From: Xanthoparmelia taractica
Lineage: Eukaryota; Ascomycota; Lecanoromycetes; Lecanorales; Parmeliaceae
Assembly (NCBI GenBank): GCA_033085395.1
Contig: JANQBS010000032.1
Coordinates: forward strand, 185,686-249,685
DNA: 64,000 nucleotides
Direction of reading: 5' to 3'
Under the pieces are notes generated by a model. It was not told the DNA's origin. It saw only the letters and a program-made list of their open reading frames with translations, and searched no databases. Shown here piece by piece: positions 52,820 to 63,565 of this stretch (position 1 is its first letter; every line of letters begins with the position of its first letter). The position numbers and the translations under genes are program-made.

Positions 52820-53998
52820 TTAGGGGTTGTCTAGATCAACTACAACGGGGGCATATTCTCCTCGCTCGTCCTCTCCATCCATCTCCTCCACCTCCATCTC
52901 GACCTGCTCCCCATCCTCCAATTCTAGAATCCCTCTCCTGACGAATTCATCCCCTAACTGCCACCCATACTCTCTTTTCAAGAAAGCCTCTAGCGCCTCC
53001 GTTGCCTCCTTTACGCCCTCTCCCTCTGCCTCCCCAAACACCTGTCCCAGCGTCATCTTGAACCCTTTCAGAAGCCGCTTCAAATACGCCCCTCCGTCAT
53101 CACTCAAATCGAACAAGCCTCCTTCAACGTCCTCACACCTCTCCATCTGCCTTCTCAGTAGCACCAAAACCGTTTCAAACCACTGCTGTCTTTCCCCTAC
53201 AGCCCGTTTGCACGTCAAGACCAGCCCGACGCAGCGTTTCCACTCTTCCATACAGGAGTAATTCGCCACTGTCAGCACCATTAGGAAGCAGGCTTCCATC
53301 TGCCCTAGTATTACACTTCCCCACTCCTCTTCCTCTTCCAAGCCCCGCCGTTGCCATCGGCTCACAACATCCCTCAACGCCCAGCTTGAATCAAGAGCGG
53401 CTTCTGTCCTTTCCCTTCCTATTGCGCCGTCCCTCCATGTCCGTTTGAGGTCAATACCCAATACACCCAACTCTCTCTCATCTTCTCCAACATCCTCCGC
53501 CGTGAGGCCAGGTATCTCGTCCCTGTCTTCCTTCGCACAACTCGCCGACGTGATGTTCCAGTCACCGTTTTGAGTAAGATGATCGAGTAACTTGGAGTTC
53601 ACATGCTCCGTCAGTCGGGCCCAGTCCCTCGTTCCAGCCTTCGCTTCTCCGCCAGCGGACTGTCGATAAGGCGAAAGGTTCTTCTCCCATAAGGTAGGCA
53701 GTTGGGCACGGAGACTATCCGGGCCTGAACAAGGAAGGAGTGAGCCGCGGGACGGGTCCCATTTACGGACGATCAGAGTAGGATTTGTGGTTTTAGTAGG
53801 GACATAGAACCAGAAGCCATCGCGGATGGAGAAGGATGTTGATTCGCTAGTGAAGAGGAAATGCCAGCCCGTGGGGACATCTTTGATGCCCCGGAACTGG
53901 GCTGTCGTGGTAAAGGAGAGGAGGTCGATGCCGCAAAGGATCCCGGGAGGAAGGTCGAGGAGGAGGACGGATGGTGTCAAAGCGATAGCCATGGTCAA
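52820..53998 (-). CDS. AAR2: AAR2-family U5 snRNP assembly factor (392 aa)
   Basis: AAR2 binds Prp8 and holds the U5 snRNP precursor before Brr2 joins, so it acts in spliceosome maturation. A single exon. The N-terminal beta domain has the family hallmark LLLDLPPGILCGIDLLSF and FRGIKDVPTGWHFLF. The C-terminal helical domain follows (about 220-370), ending in an acidic tail. Two Met codons lie close together at the start (MTMAIAL); either could be used. The stop is 152 bp from the convergent RPS14 stop. Confidence 0.9.
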   Translation of the reverse strand: MTMAIALTPSVLLLDLPPGILCGIDLLSFTTTAQFRGIKDVPTGWHFLFTSESTSFSIRDGFWFYVPTKTTNPTLIVRKWDPSRGSLLPCSGPDSLRAQLPTLWEKNLSPYRQSAGGEAKAGTRDWARLTEHVNSKLLDHLTQNGDWNITSASCAKEDRDEIPGLTAEDVGEDERELGVLGIDLKRTWRDGAIGRERTEAALDSSWALRDVVSRWQRRGLEEEEEWGSVILGQMEACFLMVLTVANYSCMEEWKRCVGLVLTCKRAVGERQQWFETVLVLLRRQMERCEDVEGGLFDLSDDGGAYLKRLLKGFKMTLGQVFGEAEGEGVKEATEALEAFLKREYGWQLGDEFVRRGILELEDGEQVEMEVEEMDGEDERGEYAPVVVDLDNP

Positions 53999-54356
53999 TG
54001 CAAAGGTGGGAAAGTCCAGCTAAGAATGGCCAGATGAACGAGCAGAGACCTGCATGGCGGTCTGGGACTGGTGAGTAGTATGTTCATCGTTTCAGTTGTT
54101 TTTTAGTGGTGTTACCTGGGGCGTTTTGGTTGTCGCGAAACCCAAGAAGCCTTTGGAGGGAATGGACAACCACTGTGCTTGGCGTTTGGGGAAGAAAGTT
54201 GTCTACCCAAAAGCTGTTTCTTCCAGCCATGTCCAACCAGCCTTGGCATGCTGCCCCTCGTGCGAAATGAACGTAACTACAATTTACTTGTTGAAGATCG
54301 TCTCAACTACCGAGTCTTCTCAGCACCGTAACACTCGTCATGGACTAGCGCAGCTC
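53999..54356. other. Intergenic, AAR2 upstream region
   Basis: 358 bp between the AAR2 start and the cutinase stop, both on the minus strand. Expected to hold the AAR2 promoter. No gene recognised. Confidence 0.4.
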
Positions 54357-55180
54357 TTAGGATACAGCTCTACGAGCAGCCCTCAGGCCTGACTTCTCAA
54401 TCGCGAAGCTGGCCGCGGTGTTTACGTCCAGACAATAGTCCAGATGCGGAGGCAGAACCAAGTCGCCATGTACAAGACATATGTCGTCGCCTTGGTGGCA
54501 ATCTGTTGAGATCTTGGAAGAAGGTACCCTGCCAATAGCCTCACTGTGATCAGGGTCACCGAAAAGCACAACCGAGTTGATGAAGTCCGTCTGAGCCTGT
54601 GTGATCAGATTCGCAGCGTTATGAGCAACCTGAGCCCCCTGACTGTACCCTGACACACACAACTTCGTTGCCGGACACTGTGTCATCGCCTGAGCAATCA
54701 GTGCGGCCATATTCTGGCTTCCAGTGTCGCTTCCCCCAGCGAAAAAGCCCACGACGTCGGCGGGATAATTATTGACCCCCTGAACGGCAACTTGAGCTCC
54801 GCCGAGCATGCTGACGAGGGCGTTGGCAAGGGGTGGACCGACGACACCCCCAATGTTACCGCCTTCGAAGGTGCCGCGGGCGAAAATGAGGGTCAGGTCC
54901 TTGCAGACGCCGTTGATCAGGTCGTTGTTCGTTGTGCCTTCGGTGATTCCGGTGCAAAAAGCTGGAGCCGCAGAAGTTGAGACGCCGGTGAAGCCTCTAT
55001 GGTGAATGTCAGTATTGCACAGGAGCAGTCAACGCACAATATCCGTGACGAGCTCAAGGAGTTTGCTTACGTGATAATGGTATAAGTAGGTGTATCAGCC
55101 CGAACCAGGGCAGCATCAGCCGCTGGAAAAGCTAGAGCCCTGAAGGCGAAGACAAATGGCGGTAGCGCGCTGGACCTCAT
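54357..55180 (-). CDS. Cutinase-family serine esterase (249 aa)
   Basis: Secreted alpha/beta hydrolase that cleaves ester bonds of plant cutin or similar substrates. Two exons: 55180-55071 and 54996-54357, with a 74-nt intron. A hydrophobic N-terminus (FVFAFRALAFPAADA) acts as a probable signal peptide. The nucleophile Ser is in CVSGYSQGAQ, the Asp in GDDIC and the His in PPHLDY, so the triad is complete. Cysteines of the two expected disulfides are present (CKDL...C near the Ser, and DCHQGDDIC). The domain starts with TLIFARGTFEGGNIG, typical of cutinases. A cutinase fits a plant-associated or saprotrophic lifestyle but does not prove it. Confidence 0.88.
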
Positions 55181-57468
55181 TGTGGCCCGTAGCTGCTGTG
55201 ACGAAAAGCTATCTCTGGCGGTCACTTTCAAGGTTCGTAACGAAGGGGTACATACACTCTAGGACCTTTTTCACCCAGCTGGAATGCATTTCTACCTTGG
55301 CTAGTGCCCGGACGGCCCTGATGTTTAGAAGAAGGGGAAGCCATGTTTCAAAAGCTCCAACTGCAATTGCTGATTGGAGAGGACGTCGTTGCGGTACCCC
55401 ACTGCTACTTTCAGCTATGCTATTCTACAGTGAAAGATAACAGTCGTTCAGCCAATTGACTTAGGTTCTTCTTTCCTAAAGTTCATTTCTTCGCCTTCGT
55501 TCTAAGTGCTGTCGTCTTTTTTTCCCCCATCTGTTCTAATTCTCTACCTCATAACATTGGACCTTCTAAATAGCCTGCTTACATGTGTTCGACGTTACAT
55601 CTTGATTGATTTTTTAAGGTTGTTGAGAAAAGGAATTGGAATAAGACAACGGAAGGTTGCTATCGCTCGCATCATAACACAAGAGACAGTCCGTGCTGTG
55701 CGGTTAAGCGGGAGAAGAGAATCAATGGAAATCGTTAGGTTCGCCCTTCCTATCCCCTTTGAGATTCGATGCCTGAGTCCACGAGAAAGGCTCTTTATTC
55801 CGCTTGAGCAGAACCTGCTGTGAGAGAGCAGTGACGATATTATTTTTATGTTTTTGAAGTATTTCCAGCCCCACGTCGTCACTCTAGATAATCACTGCAA
55901 AGTGAGTAGAGTGACAACTGAGAAATGATCATGAAAGGGGTGGTGGTGCGACCCCCACCCAGATGTTGTTCCAGCTCGGCTTACGGTAAGGTACGGTACC
56001 GTACTTCAGATAGCGCGCGGGAGGCGTCTTTAGTACGACGGGAAACTGTGGCGACAGTGACAGCTTCGCTAGGTGTACATCCCCCCCTTGAGTCTCTTCG
56101 CCCTTCTCTTAGCTTCTCGTTAATATCTCATATCGTTGATCCTCTCTATTCATAAGATATCGCCTAAGGAGGGACAATAAACATGTTCCAGAAATTCTCT
56201 AAAATAGATACAAAGCTACTTGATCATTATAAGATACAGGCATACGACATATAGAGGAAGCTTAAGAGCGAGAGCTGAAGAGGATATTTAATGAGAGGCT
56301 TACGGATATGGGGTGTACGCCTAGTCAAAGGTGATTGCACACATTACTAGCTAAAGGGAAGTTGTGAAGACCAAAACCCGATAAAACTGCATTGAGTTAC
56401 ATGCCGACAGTTGAAAGTCCCATGCTTCGATTTGCAGTATCTGTACCACGGACTTACCCGCGGCCCGATAGTGGGATGACAATGGGATAAACTGCATTAT
56501 CACCGCAACTGCTATGGATCCTACTGGAGAGAGGACCAGTGCTCAGCCTAAATCATACCTTACCTAAGTCAAACAATTTTTCCACCCAAAAGCCGAAGCG
56601 TCTTATCAGGGATGATAGAGGGATACCTACCTTGATACATTGCCCATCCTCCCTCCCCACCTACCCGCTCCCAACCGGGCTATTGCGGTCCCAGAGTACT
56701 TCGACTGTCTTATCTTTTGCCACCTGCAGAGTGGGCCATTCGTAAACTGGATCCTCCCTCCCCTTTCCTGGACGCACACACGCACCTACACTTAAACAGG
56801 CTAGCCCTCCGAAAGTTAACCGTGAACCTGATTATGCGAGAGAAAGGTACTCAAAAGAAAGCCACTACACTGTGTACTCATACCCGCGCCATTGGGAATA
56901 GAACTTGACACAGTATTTCAATGAGTTACAAACATGGTGAGGGGTTGGTACATGTATCATATCCCTAAGTAAAAGCCGGACCGGGCACAAAGAGTGTGAA
57001 GAAACGACTGATGTATTCTGGGTCTGGTATGGAGTCTCGAAAAGATGGCGAGATGCTGAAGAGGGTCGATTTCTCAAGAAGTGGTAAATGACTGACAATG
57101 GATAGAAACTGGCCTGTAGAAAGCTGCAAGCATGGCCAGGGATCAAGACCAATTCGCAGCCAACCTAGTTGTGATGTGCAAGGACGCAAGGGTTTCAGTG
57201 TGAAATAGAAGATGGCAACAATTAGCTGACCGAAGCATCAATCGCGAGGGTTCAGCTTGGCGAAGATCACATCGCGAGTTTGAAAAAGACGCTTGATATA
57301 CCTCCCCATCACATACTAGAGGCAATGCCAACAGAAAGCCGACAAGTAGCATCTATGACGTGAGCCTCGAAGGCCTGAAAGCCGGAGTATTTTGAAGATT
57401 CCATTGAATTTCCCGCATTATCGAGCCAGGCAGCACCTCATCCAGTCTCTCATACTCCCAGTAGCACA
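55181..57468. other. Gene-poor stretch
   Basis: 2.3 kb without a supported gene. Around 55.5-56.4 kb the sequence is locally A+T-rich with frequent stops. A perfect 14-bp palindrome, GTACGGTACCGTAC, is at 55991-56004. A segment near 56183-56330 reads as Lys-rich peptide broken by stops on the plus strand and could be a decayed transposon, but I cannot name one. The right end is the RPS16 3' region. Confidence 0.45.
55991..56004. repeat. Perfect 14-bp palindrome
   Basis: GTACGGTACCGTAC equals its own reverse complement and is preceded by a direct partial copy (ACGGTAAG). It lies in the gene-poor stretch downstream of nothing recognisable. It may be a remnant of a repeat or a protein-binding site. 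Confidence 0.6.
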
Positions 57469-58077
57469 CTAACGATAGGATTTCTGGTATCTCGCTCTCG
57501 CTCCTGGTCCTCCAAATTTCTTTGGCTCACAACGCCTGTTATCGGCCACCAACAGCGTCCGATCGTATGTCACTAAAGCCTGCTTCAACTGGTTCTTCGC
57601 GTACTCGTCCACATATTTCTGGTAATAGGCCACAATCGACTTTGCGATGGCTTGGCGGATGGCGTAGATCTGAGACGTTTGACCACCGCCTGAGACGCGA
57701 ACGCGGATGTCGACATTGGCGAACTTATCGAGCCCGACGATGAGGAGGGGTTCATAGACCTACAATCGTAACCGTTGTCAGAGAAGGGCGAATTAGCAGA
57801 TAAGAGTGAGAGAAAGTCTACCTTGAAGCGAAGGATTTCGGGTTGAGTGAGGGCGAGAGGTTTGCCGTTTACTTTGACGAGACCTTTTCCAGCCTGGAAC
57901 AGCGAATGTCAGCGGGCTCGAGCACGCTTGGCTGCTGGGTGAATGAAGGCTACCTTGCAGTGTGCGACAGCCGTGGCTGCGAGTATCGTATTAGTCAATT
58001 TCACAGGGCCAAGACGGTAATCCTGACATACCAGTCTTCTTTTTGCCGAAGCACTGCACACTCTGTGTTGTAGCCAT
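57469..58077 (-). CDS. RPS16: 40S ribosomal protein S16 (143 aa)
   Basis: Small-subunit protein (uS9 family) whose C-terminal tail reaches the decoding site. Four exons: 58077-58032, 57976-57954, 57893-57822 and 57759-57469. Exon 2 is a 23-nt micro-exon encoding TAVAHCK; all joins keep frame. Sequence matches S16 throughout: SVQCFGKKKTATAVAHCK, AGKGLVKVNGKPL, GGGQTSQIYAIRQAIAKS and the conserved end GPGARARYQKSYR. The introns (55, 60 and 62 nt) are too short to host an RNA. The RCC1-repeat gene starts divergently 185 bp away. Confidence 0.95.
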
Positions 58078-58262
58078 GATGGTGAAATGTTGTCACTATT
58101 ACAGGTGCTGCTGGTGGTCGAAGTTGTCGCATTTTCTTAGCGTGGTGCGGGACACTAGGACTCCGCTAAGCGAGTAAAGGGCTGACCGCCAAGCCATCGA
58201 TTCAACATACCTTATGGCAGAACAGATGTCTGCTTTACAAGCCTTTTCGAAATCTTCTCGGC
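58078..58262. promoter_or_regulatory. Divergent promoter region, RPS16 and RCC1-type gene
   Basis: 185 bp between the two start codons. It contains an inverted pair CTTAGCG (near 58136) and CGCTAAG (near 58166), which could form a binding site; this is only suggestive. Confidence 0.45.
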
Positions 58263-59330
58263 ATGGTCCTGTATGCTTTCGGGTCTAATGGCTCGGGGCA
58301 ATTGGGTATTGGGAATACGGTCGATCAGTCTACGCCACAAAGATGTTGGCTCAATCCGGAGCTGCCAGGCTCACCAATAGCTATCGCGGCAGGAGGAAAC
58401 CACACTTTGGTACTGTGTGATGAGGGGACCGTGTATTCCGCGGGCTTGCCGCGAGACGGCGCGATCCAGTCAGACTCATCAAGTAGCTCAATGCCCATCT
58501 TCCAGAAGACATACATATCAACTTTAGGCAACAAAGTGGAGTTATGCTCAGCCTTCTGGGACGGCTCAATCTTCGTCAATTCGGAGGATGAAGTGTATAC
58601 AGCCGGTTCAGGCTCCAAAGGTGAACAAGGTATAGGCAGGGTACCAAATTCCATGGCACTGAAAATACTCCCAAATTTTCCTCCAGCTCTCCAATGGTCA
58701 AAGATTATGGATGTCGCCTGTGGCATTGACCACGCAGTGGTTGTCTTGGAAGACGGCATGGTATATGGCTGGGGGAATGGCCGCAAAGGCCAACTCAGTG
58801 ATCCAGAGGGTATTGTTCAGACACCACGGAGATTTACAGATGTGGGCTTCAAGGTTGTGCGCGCTGTCTGCGGAAGGGAACTCACCTATCTTGTGGGAGA
58901 GCCGTCAAGTGGTCAACACAAGATTTTGGGCTCAGACAAATGGGGAGTCCAATCACAAGCGCCGGCCTCTGTTCCTAACTGGAAGGACATAGGGGCTAGC
59001 TGGGGCAGTATTTTCGTCTTGGAAGAATCTGATAAGATCAGGTCTTGGGGTCGGAATGACCACGGCCAGCTCTCCCCGCATGGCCTGCCGCGAATCGAGA
59101 TGTTCGCTGCGGGGAGTGAGCATGTAGTGGCATTGACCAAGGAGGGGAAAGTTATTAGCTGGGGTTGGGGCGAACACGGCAATTGCGGTTCCAGCACAGA
59201 TGAGACTGGAGTTGTCAAGGGAAAGTGGAATGAGATTCGGAACGAGAGTTTGAATCATCACATGAGAGTGATTGGAGTCGGAGCTGGGTGTGCTACAAGC
59301 TTTTTCTGGACAAAAGATTCTACACCTTGA
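58263..59330 (+). CDS. RCC1-repeat protein (355 aa)
   Basis: A single exon. The product has RCC1-type beta-propeller repeats: LYAFGSNGSGQLGIGN at the N-terminus, then IAAGGNHTLVLCDEGTVYSAG, VACGIDHAVVVLEDGMVYGWG, KIRSWGRNDHGQLSP and FAAGSEHVVALTKEGKVISW, each with the Gly-His and Gly-rich turns of the family. It is shorter than nuclear RCC1, and no nuclear signal is evident. Size and layout are like yeast ATS1 (a tRNA wobble-modification partner) or other small RCC1-like proteins; I cannot choose between them. Confidence 0.85.
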   Translation: MVLYAFGSNGSGQLGIGNTVDQSTPQRCWLNPELPGSPIAIAAGGNHTLVLCDEGTVYSAGLPRDGAIQSDSSSSSMPIFQKTYISTLGNKVELCSAFWDGSIFVNSEDEVYTAGSGSKGEQGIGRVPNSMALKILPNFPPALQWSKIMDVACGIDHAVVVLEDGMVYGWGNGRKGQLSDPEGIVQTPRRFTDVGFKVVRAVCGRELTYLVGEPSSGQHKILGSDKWGVQSQAPASVPNWKDIGASWGSIFVLEESDKIRSWGRNDHGQLSPHGLPRIEMFAAGSEHVVALTKEGKVISWGWGEHGNCGSSTDETGVVKGKWNEIRNESLNHHMRVIGVGAGCATSFFWTKDSTP

Positions 59331-59745
59331 ACGAAAAAGATCTGCCACCGAGGAAGATCCCAAGTCATTACACCGAAAGAATGCTCCCAGCTTGGCCGAA
59401 GTTGTGGGCAACCATACTCAATTTGAAAGTATGGATGGCATACGTATTGAAAGGCGACATGGGATGTAGCCTTCACTTTGCGCGAGTCCCAGGCACTTCA
59501 AAAGAACTTAGTCATGTTGAAGCTTTTTAATGTCTTGGTGTCGACTGCTGATGCTTTGCTCTGTTCGAACCCACTCTAGAATCCACACTACCTGCTTCAA
59601 AGTCGAGTCAGCCTCAGCTATCCTAAAAATGAGAGTCTGTTGACAGGTCACATTTAGATGGTTAAACCTCAATGGCACCCAATTGTGCAATTCAGTCTGC
59701 TAGCGAAGTCAAACTCTCCCAGCAACAGTCTGAACGGCAAACCCC
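59331..59745. other. Intergenic between convergent genes
   Basis: 415 bp between the RCC1-type gene and rad9 stops. No gene recognised. Confidence 0.45.
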
Positions 59746-61426
59746 TCAGTCGCTAAACAAGCCTCGGATCTAAAACAGTGTTAGCCGGGAAATAGAGCTT
59801 TAGTTGAGAACTTTGACATGCTTCCGAGATCTTCTGCGTTGGTGCTATGCGGCTGTTGGGATCTTCCTGCCAGGCCGGATACGGTGGTAGTCTTGAAGAG
59901 CTTTGTTGGTCTGTTCGTCGAGCACCAAAAATTGGATCCTAGTTCCATGTCAGTTGGCAGCATGGACAATAACAAGAACATTTTACATTGTTGGCGCTCG
60001 CATCCCAGCAGAGCGTGTCCTGCTCGTCATCATAGGTCTTCTCGCCCCATATGCGATCATCGTCTTCGTCAGCTGGCAGGAACAAGCTGTCAGGGTCTAA
60101 GCTAGCCTTTGGAGGTGGGGGTGAAGGTCTCTGCGTTCTTTGACTTTGCGGTTCTTTGGTAAAGCTGCGTGATAGTGGCTGGCTTGGTGGCGGCATAGTG
60201 GTTTTCTTAGGTTGAACGACAGTTTGGGCGGTAGGTTGACGTGATAGCGATCTCTCAGCCGGCGCAGGCGACGTTTGCCGTACCATAGCAGGGGCCGGCG
60301 TTACGGAACCTCCTCGATAATTTCCAATGGTCATGAGGGTGAATTCGCATTGCATGCCATGCTCGTGGTAGCTTAATTGCATGGGTCTCGTAGGGAATGA
60401 GTACAAAGCCATGATGCTGGTCTTAAGTGTTTCGGCGTGTGTGACGATGGCTTTGAAGTCTTTGACGCTTATGCCGATATGAAGCTGTTCTTCCAATTTA
60501 AAATCTTCGAAGTCCAGACTGTCTATAGTAATCGATGTCTGCAGAGGCTGCTTCAGTACGTCTAGATGAACATAAGTCATCCAAGTTTCTCCAGTCTTTC
60601 ACATAGATCTAGGGTGCACACCTCGGCCATTCATGATTTTCTCTGTATAACTCGTGAATGTTGCCCGTCCGCCTTCCGAAGAGATATCCAGCTGTTCAGT
60701 ATTAACCCCAAAATACTCAGCGAACGACCTCAACGTGCTGGCGCCGATAGTCCACGTGTTCTTTGCTATGCTTCTATTGAACAAAGCGTGCATCACCTCG
60801 ACTGACTCGTATGTAAGCTTGTAGGTCTTTATGACACCTTCCAGATGGCCAAGGTATTAGTATCCTAGCGTCAACCAAGGAGGCCTACACACCATGCCTG
60901 CAGAGCATCTTTACAATAAGGCGACACTCAGTCTTGTCAGGCTGATCTTGAATATGACACTCGCAGCGTTCAACGGCTGTATCTTTATCACGTACGTCGC
61001 CTAATCGGCCCTTGAAGACTGAGAGAAGCGCCTGTAGGAATTAGACGCAATTGAGGATAATTCAAGGGAGCTATACTTTGTTGTAGAATTGACATGTAAA
61101 GCGTGTTCCGGCCTCATCTTCGGTAGACTGTTGACTTTTAACCTGTGCGGCATTGAAATTGTACTTTTCAAAGAAGGCATTCTTATCCAATGAGAAAGAC
61201 GCGTAAGCAGACTTGGAGGAATTCAAGGCAGTAAGGATGAGCTGGTCGCGGACGGCTGATTAGTATGGATATCTGCCTCAATTTGATAGCTCGAAGTTTC
61301 TCGCACTTTGTCCTTGTGAGCTTCCAATGACACCACTTCGCTGAACTTTGCGAGGCACAGAACTGCATCATGGATACGGACTACACCCTCAAGTGTCAAT
61401 GAGAAGCTCAGGGTATGCATACTCAT
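59746..61426 (-). CDS. rad9: DNA damage checkpoint clamp subunit Rad9 (9-1-1 complex; about 451 aa)
   Basis: PCNA-like subunit of the Rad9-Hus1-Rad1 clamp, loaded at damaged DNA to activate the ATR pathway. Seven exons: 61426-61307, 61241-61077, 61031-60893, 60837-60622, 60561-59987, 59938-59822 and 59769-59746. The two PCNA-like halves cover about residues 1-270 (LSFSLTLEGVVRIHDAVLCL, ILTALNSSKSAYASFSLDKN, YKLTYESVEVMHALF, LHIGISVKDFKAIVTHAETL, QLSYHEHGMQCEFTLM). A disordered phosphorylation-prone tail follows (PAPAERSLSRQP, FLPADEDDD). The last join uses a GC donor and gives a tail PTQKISEIRGLFSD, which I recall as the typical ending of filamentous fungal Rad9; without splicing the frame would end LDPRLV. 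This is the fission yeast/human Rad9, not the adaptor called RAD9 in budding yeast. Confidence 0.87.
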
Positions 61427-61575
61427 GGATATTTTGCAGTCTGCCTTGTTTACTTTAGCTACAAAAGATATTTGACGCGCTTGGCTTCGCGTCTCCGCGC
61501 TTCGACCCTATGACGTCCGTCTCCTAAAGTAGTAAAACAATTCCGAAGCAACTGGACTTGGACCTACCACCCACT

Positions 61576-63565
61576 ATGGCAGCTCTACTTCCAGACGATC
61601 TTCTACACATGGTTTGTCACCAGCTGTGGGAACAGAGAGATTTCGACACGCTCTACCATTGCGCTTGCGCCGGAAAGCAGCTCGCTGTTCCTGCTCTAGC
61701 TAGCATCTACCGGTACATCAGGGTTCTTGCTTTTGTACAATAGTCAGAGGTTGGTGCTCATATATCGCAGTATGCACGATGTGGCCCCCGTCACCAGCGC
61801 CTACAACGATGAGATCGAAGTAGCCCCACAAGAAAGAACTAGCCGAGCTGCTTACGAGAAAGGACGAGAACAGCTCATTGGGAAATGGGCCAGTATGTGG
61901 AGGTCACTTATACTCTCCAGCCTTGGCAAGACATTGTTTCCCTACTCGAAATACGTGCGGACTTTGAGTCTGCAGGATCTCGAATATCTGTTGCAGGATG
62001 CTAGGTTCTTGGGCAAAACCAGTGGGTGAGCTTGAGTAGTACTTGGGAACACTTCGCAAAGCCCTGACTTCCAGTAGCGTGTTCTTCAAGGACGGATTAC
62101 AAAAGTTTGAGGTCAATCGAAATGTTCAAATCTCCAGCCAAAAGAGTGGTCTGCGAATCGATGCTGAGACGACAGCCAATCGACTCTTAGAAGGTATAGA
62201 TAGCAATCACCTGCTCTCAACTGGGATTCTCGCTAATTCTTGCCTAGTTATCGCAAGGCAGACCCCAATGTTGGAGGAGCTATCTGGGCCCAGTAAGTCT
62301 CTGCTTGTATCCTCTGGCACTACCATATGTTGACGAGCCACTAGTCCTCAATAGCATACTATGTCAATGCATACCCAAGCTACCCAATCTACAACGTCTA
62401 AACGTGTACAAAGGAGAAGCTCTAGAGGGCACAGGGAACCTCATTCATTCGCACTGTCCCTTGTTCAAGGCTCTGCAATTCTATGGCTGGTAATATTACA
62501 TCACAAGAATTTTGGACTTCCGACCTAATCGGTTTCTAGGCAAAAAGACGATGCAGACCAACATTTTGCGACTTTCCTCAACGATATACGGCCCCAATCT
62601 TTAGAGTCTTTTGAGATCTTCAGCGTCTCCCAAATCGGAGCTGAAAGCTTTCTAGCACTGAACTGTCATCGGGAAACTCTGACCGAACTCAAACTTAACG
62701 GCATCAAAGCCGAATCGATACCGGCGCTATCAATGTTGAAAGGATGTACGAATTTGACCTCTTTGTTGCTTTCAGAGAACGGCGTCGCCACCCAAGATCT
62801 CGAGAAGAGACATAACGACATCTTCCTGGAAGTAGTTGCTTGGCTGTGCCAGTGCAAACGGCTGCGGACGATCTCACTGTACAGCTTACTTGGTGCACCG
62901 GCTCTTCTAACGCCTGTACTGCTCGAAAGCGGCATTCATCTTACTAAATTAGCGCTTGAGGGGTATTTGATGTCCGAGAGCCGGGATTTCCATAGGGCAT
63001 TGTCGCAACAGACGAGTCTGCAAGATCTTTGGCTGAAAGGGGAGAGCAGTGATAACCTGGAAGACGTTGACCTTCTCGTGGAGTCATTGAGCAAGCTTGA
63101 GAACCTCACAGACATGCGACTTCAGGACGTCTCGGACTACTTCCTGGACAAGCATTTTTGTACTTTGGCGAAGAGCCTGCAAAGGCTCGAAGTGTGGGAG
63201 TCAAGTGGATATGCCATTGGTGACGATATATGGGGTGACATGGCTTCTATGAAATCGTTGCGAAGGCTGGAATTCAACGCCCAGACACGGTTCACTGAAA
63301 ACGGGATTATGCACTATATCCTGAACCTTGGCCCGGGCAATAATGGGCTACTGCTCAACATAGCGATGCAGGATGTGGATTATAATTTGACCGACGAGGA
63401 GCAGTCTAAGATTAGAGAGACACTGACCTCAAAGGTAGACGGAAGATTTGATTTCATGTTATTCAGAGGTAAGAAGGCCTTTGAGCGACCATTCCCTTGT
63501 CGTCTCACATACTGAAAGTATTACAAGATCCGGATGTTTCCGAGTTCGAAGGGGATTCTGATTAA
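61576..63565 (+). CDS. F-box and leucine-rich-repeat-like protein (573 aa)
   Basis: Six exons: 61576-61712, 61771-62025, 62075-62292, 62345-62489, 62540-63468 and 63528-63565; introns of 49-59 nt all keep frame. The N-terminus (LLPDDLLHMVCHQLWEQRDFDTLYHCACAGKQ) is an F-box-like motif. The rest consists of irregular leucine-rich repeats (FEIFSVSQIGAESFLALN, TLTELKLNGI, NLTSLLLSENG, LTKLALEGYL, SLQDLWLKGES, NLTDMRLQDVS). It probably acts as a substrate receptor of an SCF ubiquitin ligase; the target is unknown. The last exon adds a short acidic end (DVSEFEGDSD). It is divergent from rad9 with only 149 bp between ATGs. Confidence 0.82.

Noticed and set aside
56183..56330. Transposase-like Lys-rich peptide
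   Set aside because: Broken by several stops, short, and lacking a DDE or other catalytic motif, so it is mentioned only as part of the gene-poor stretch.
59561..59600. TGTTCGAACCC, resembling a tRNA B-box
   Set aside because: No T-stem pairing and no A-box at the right distance.
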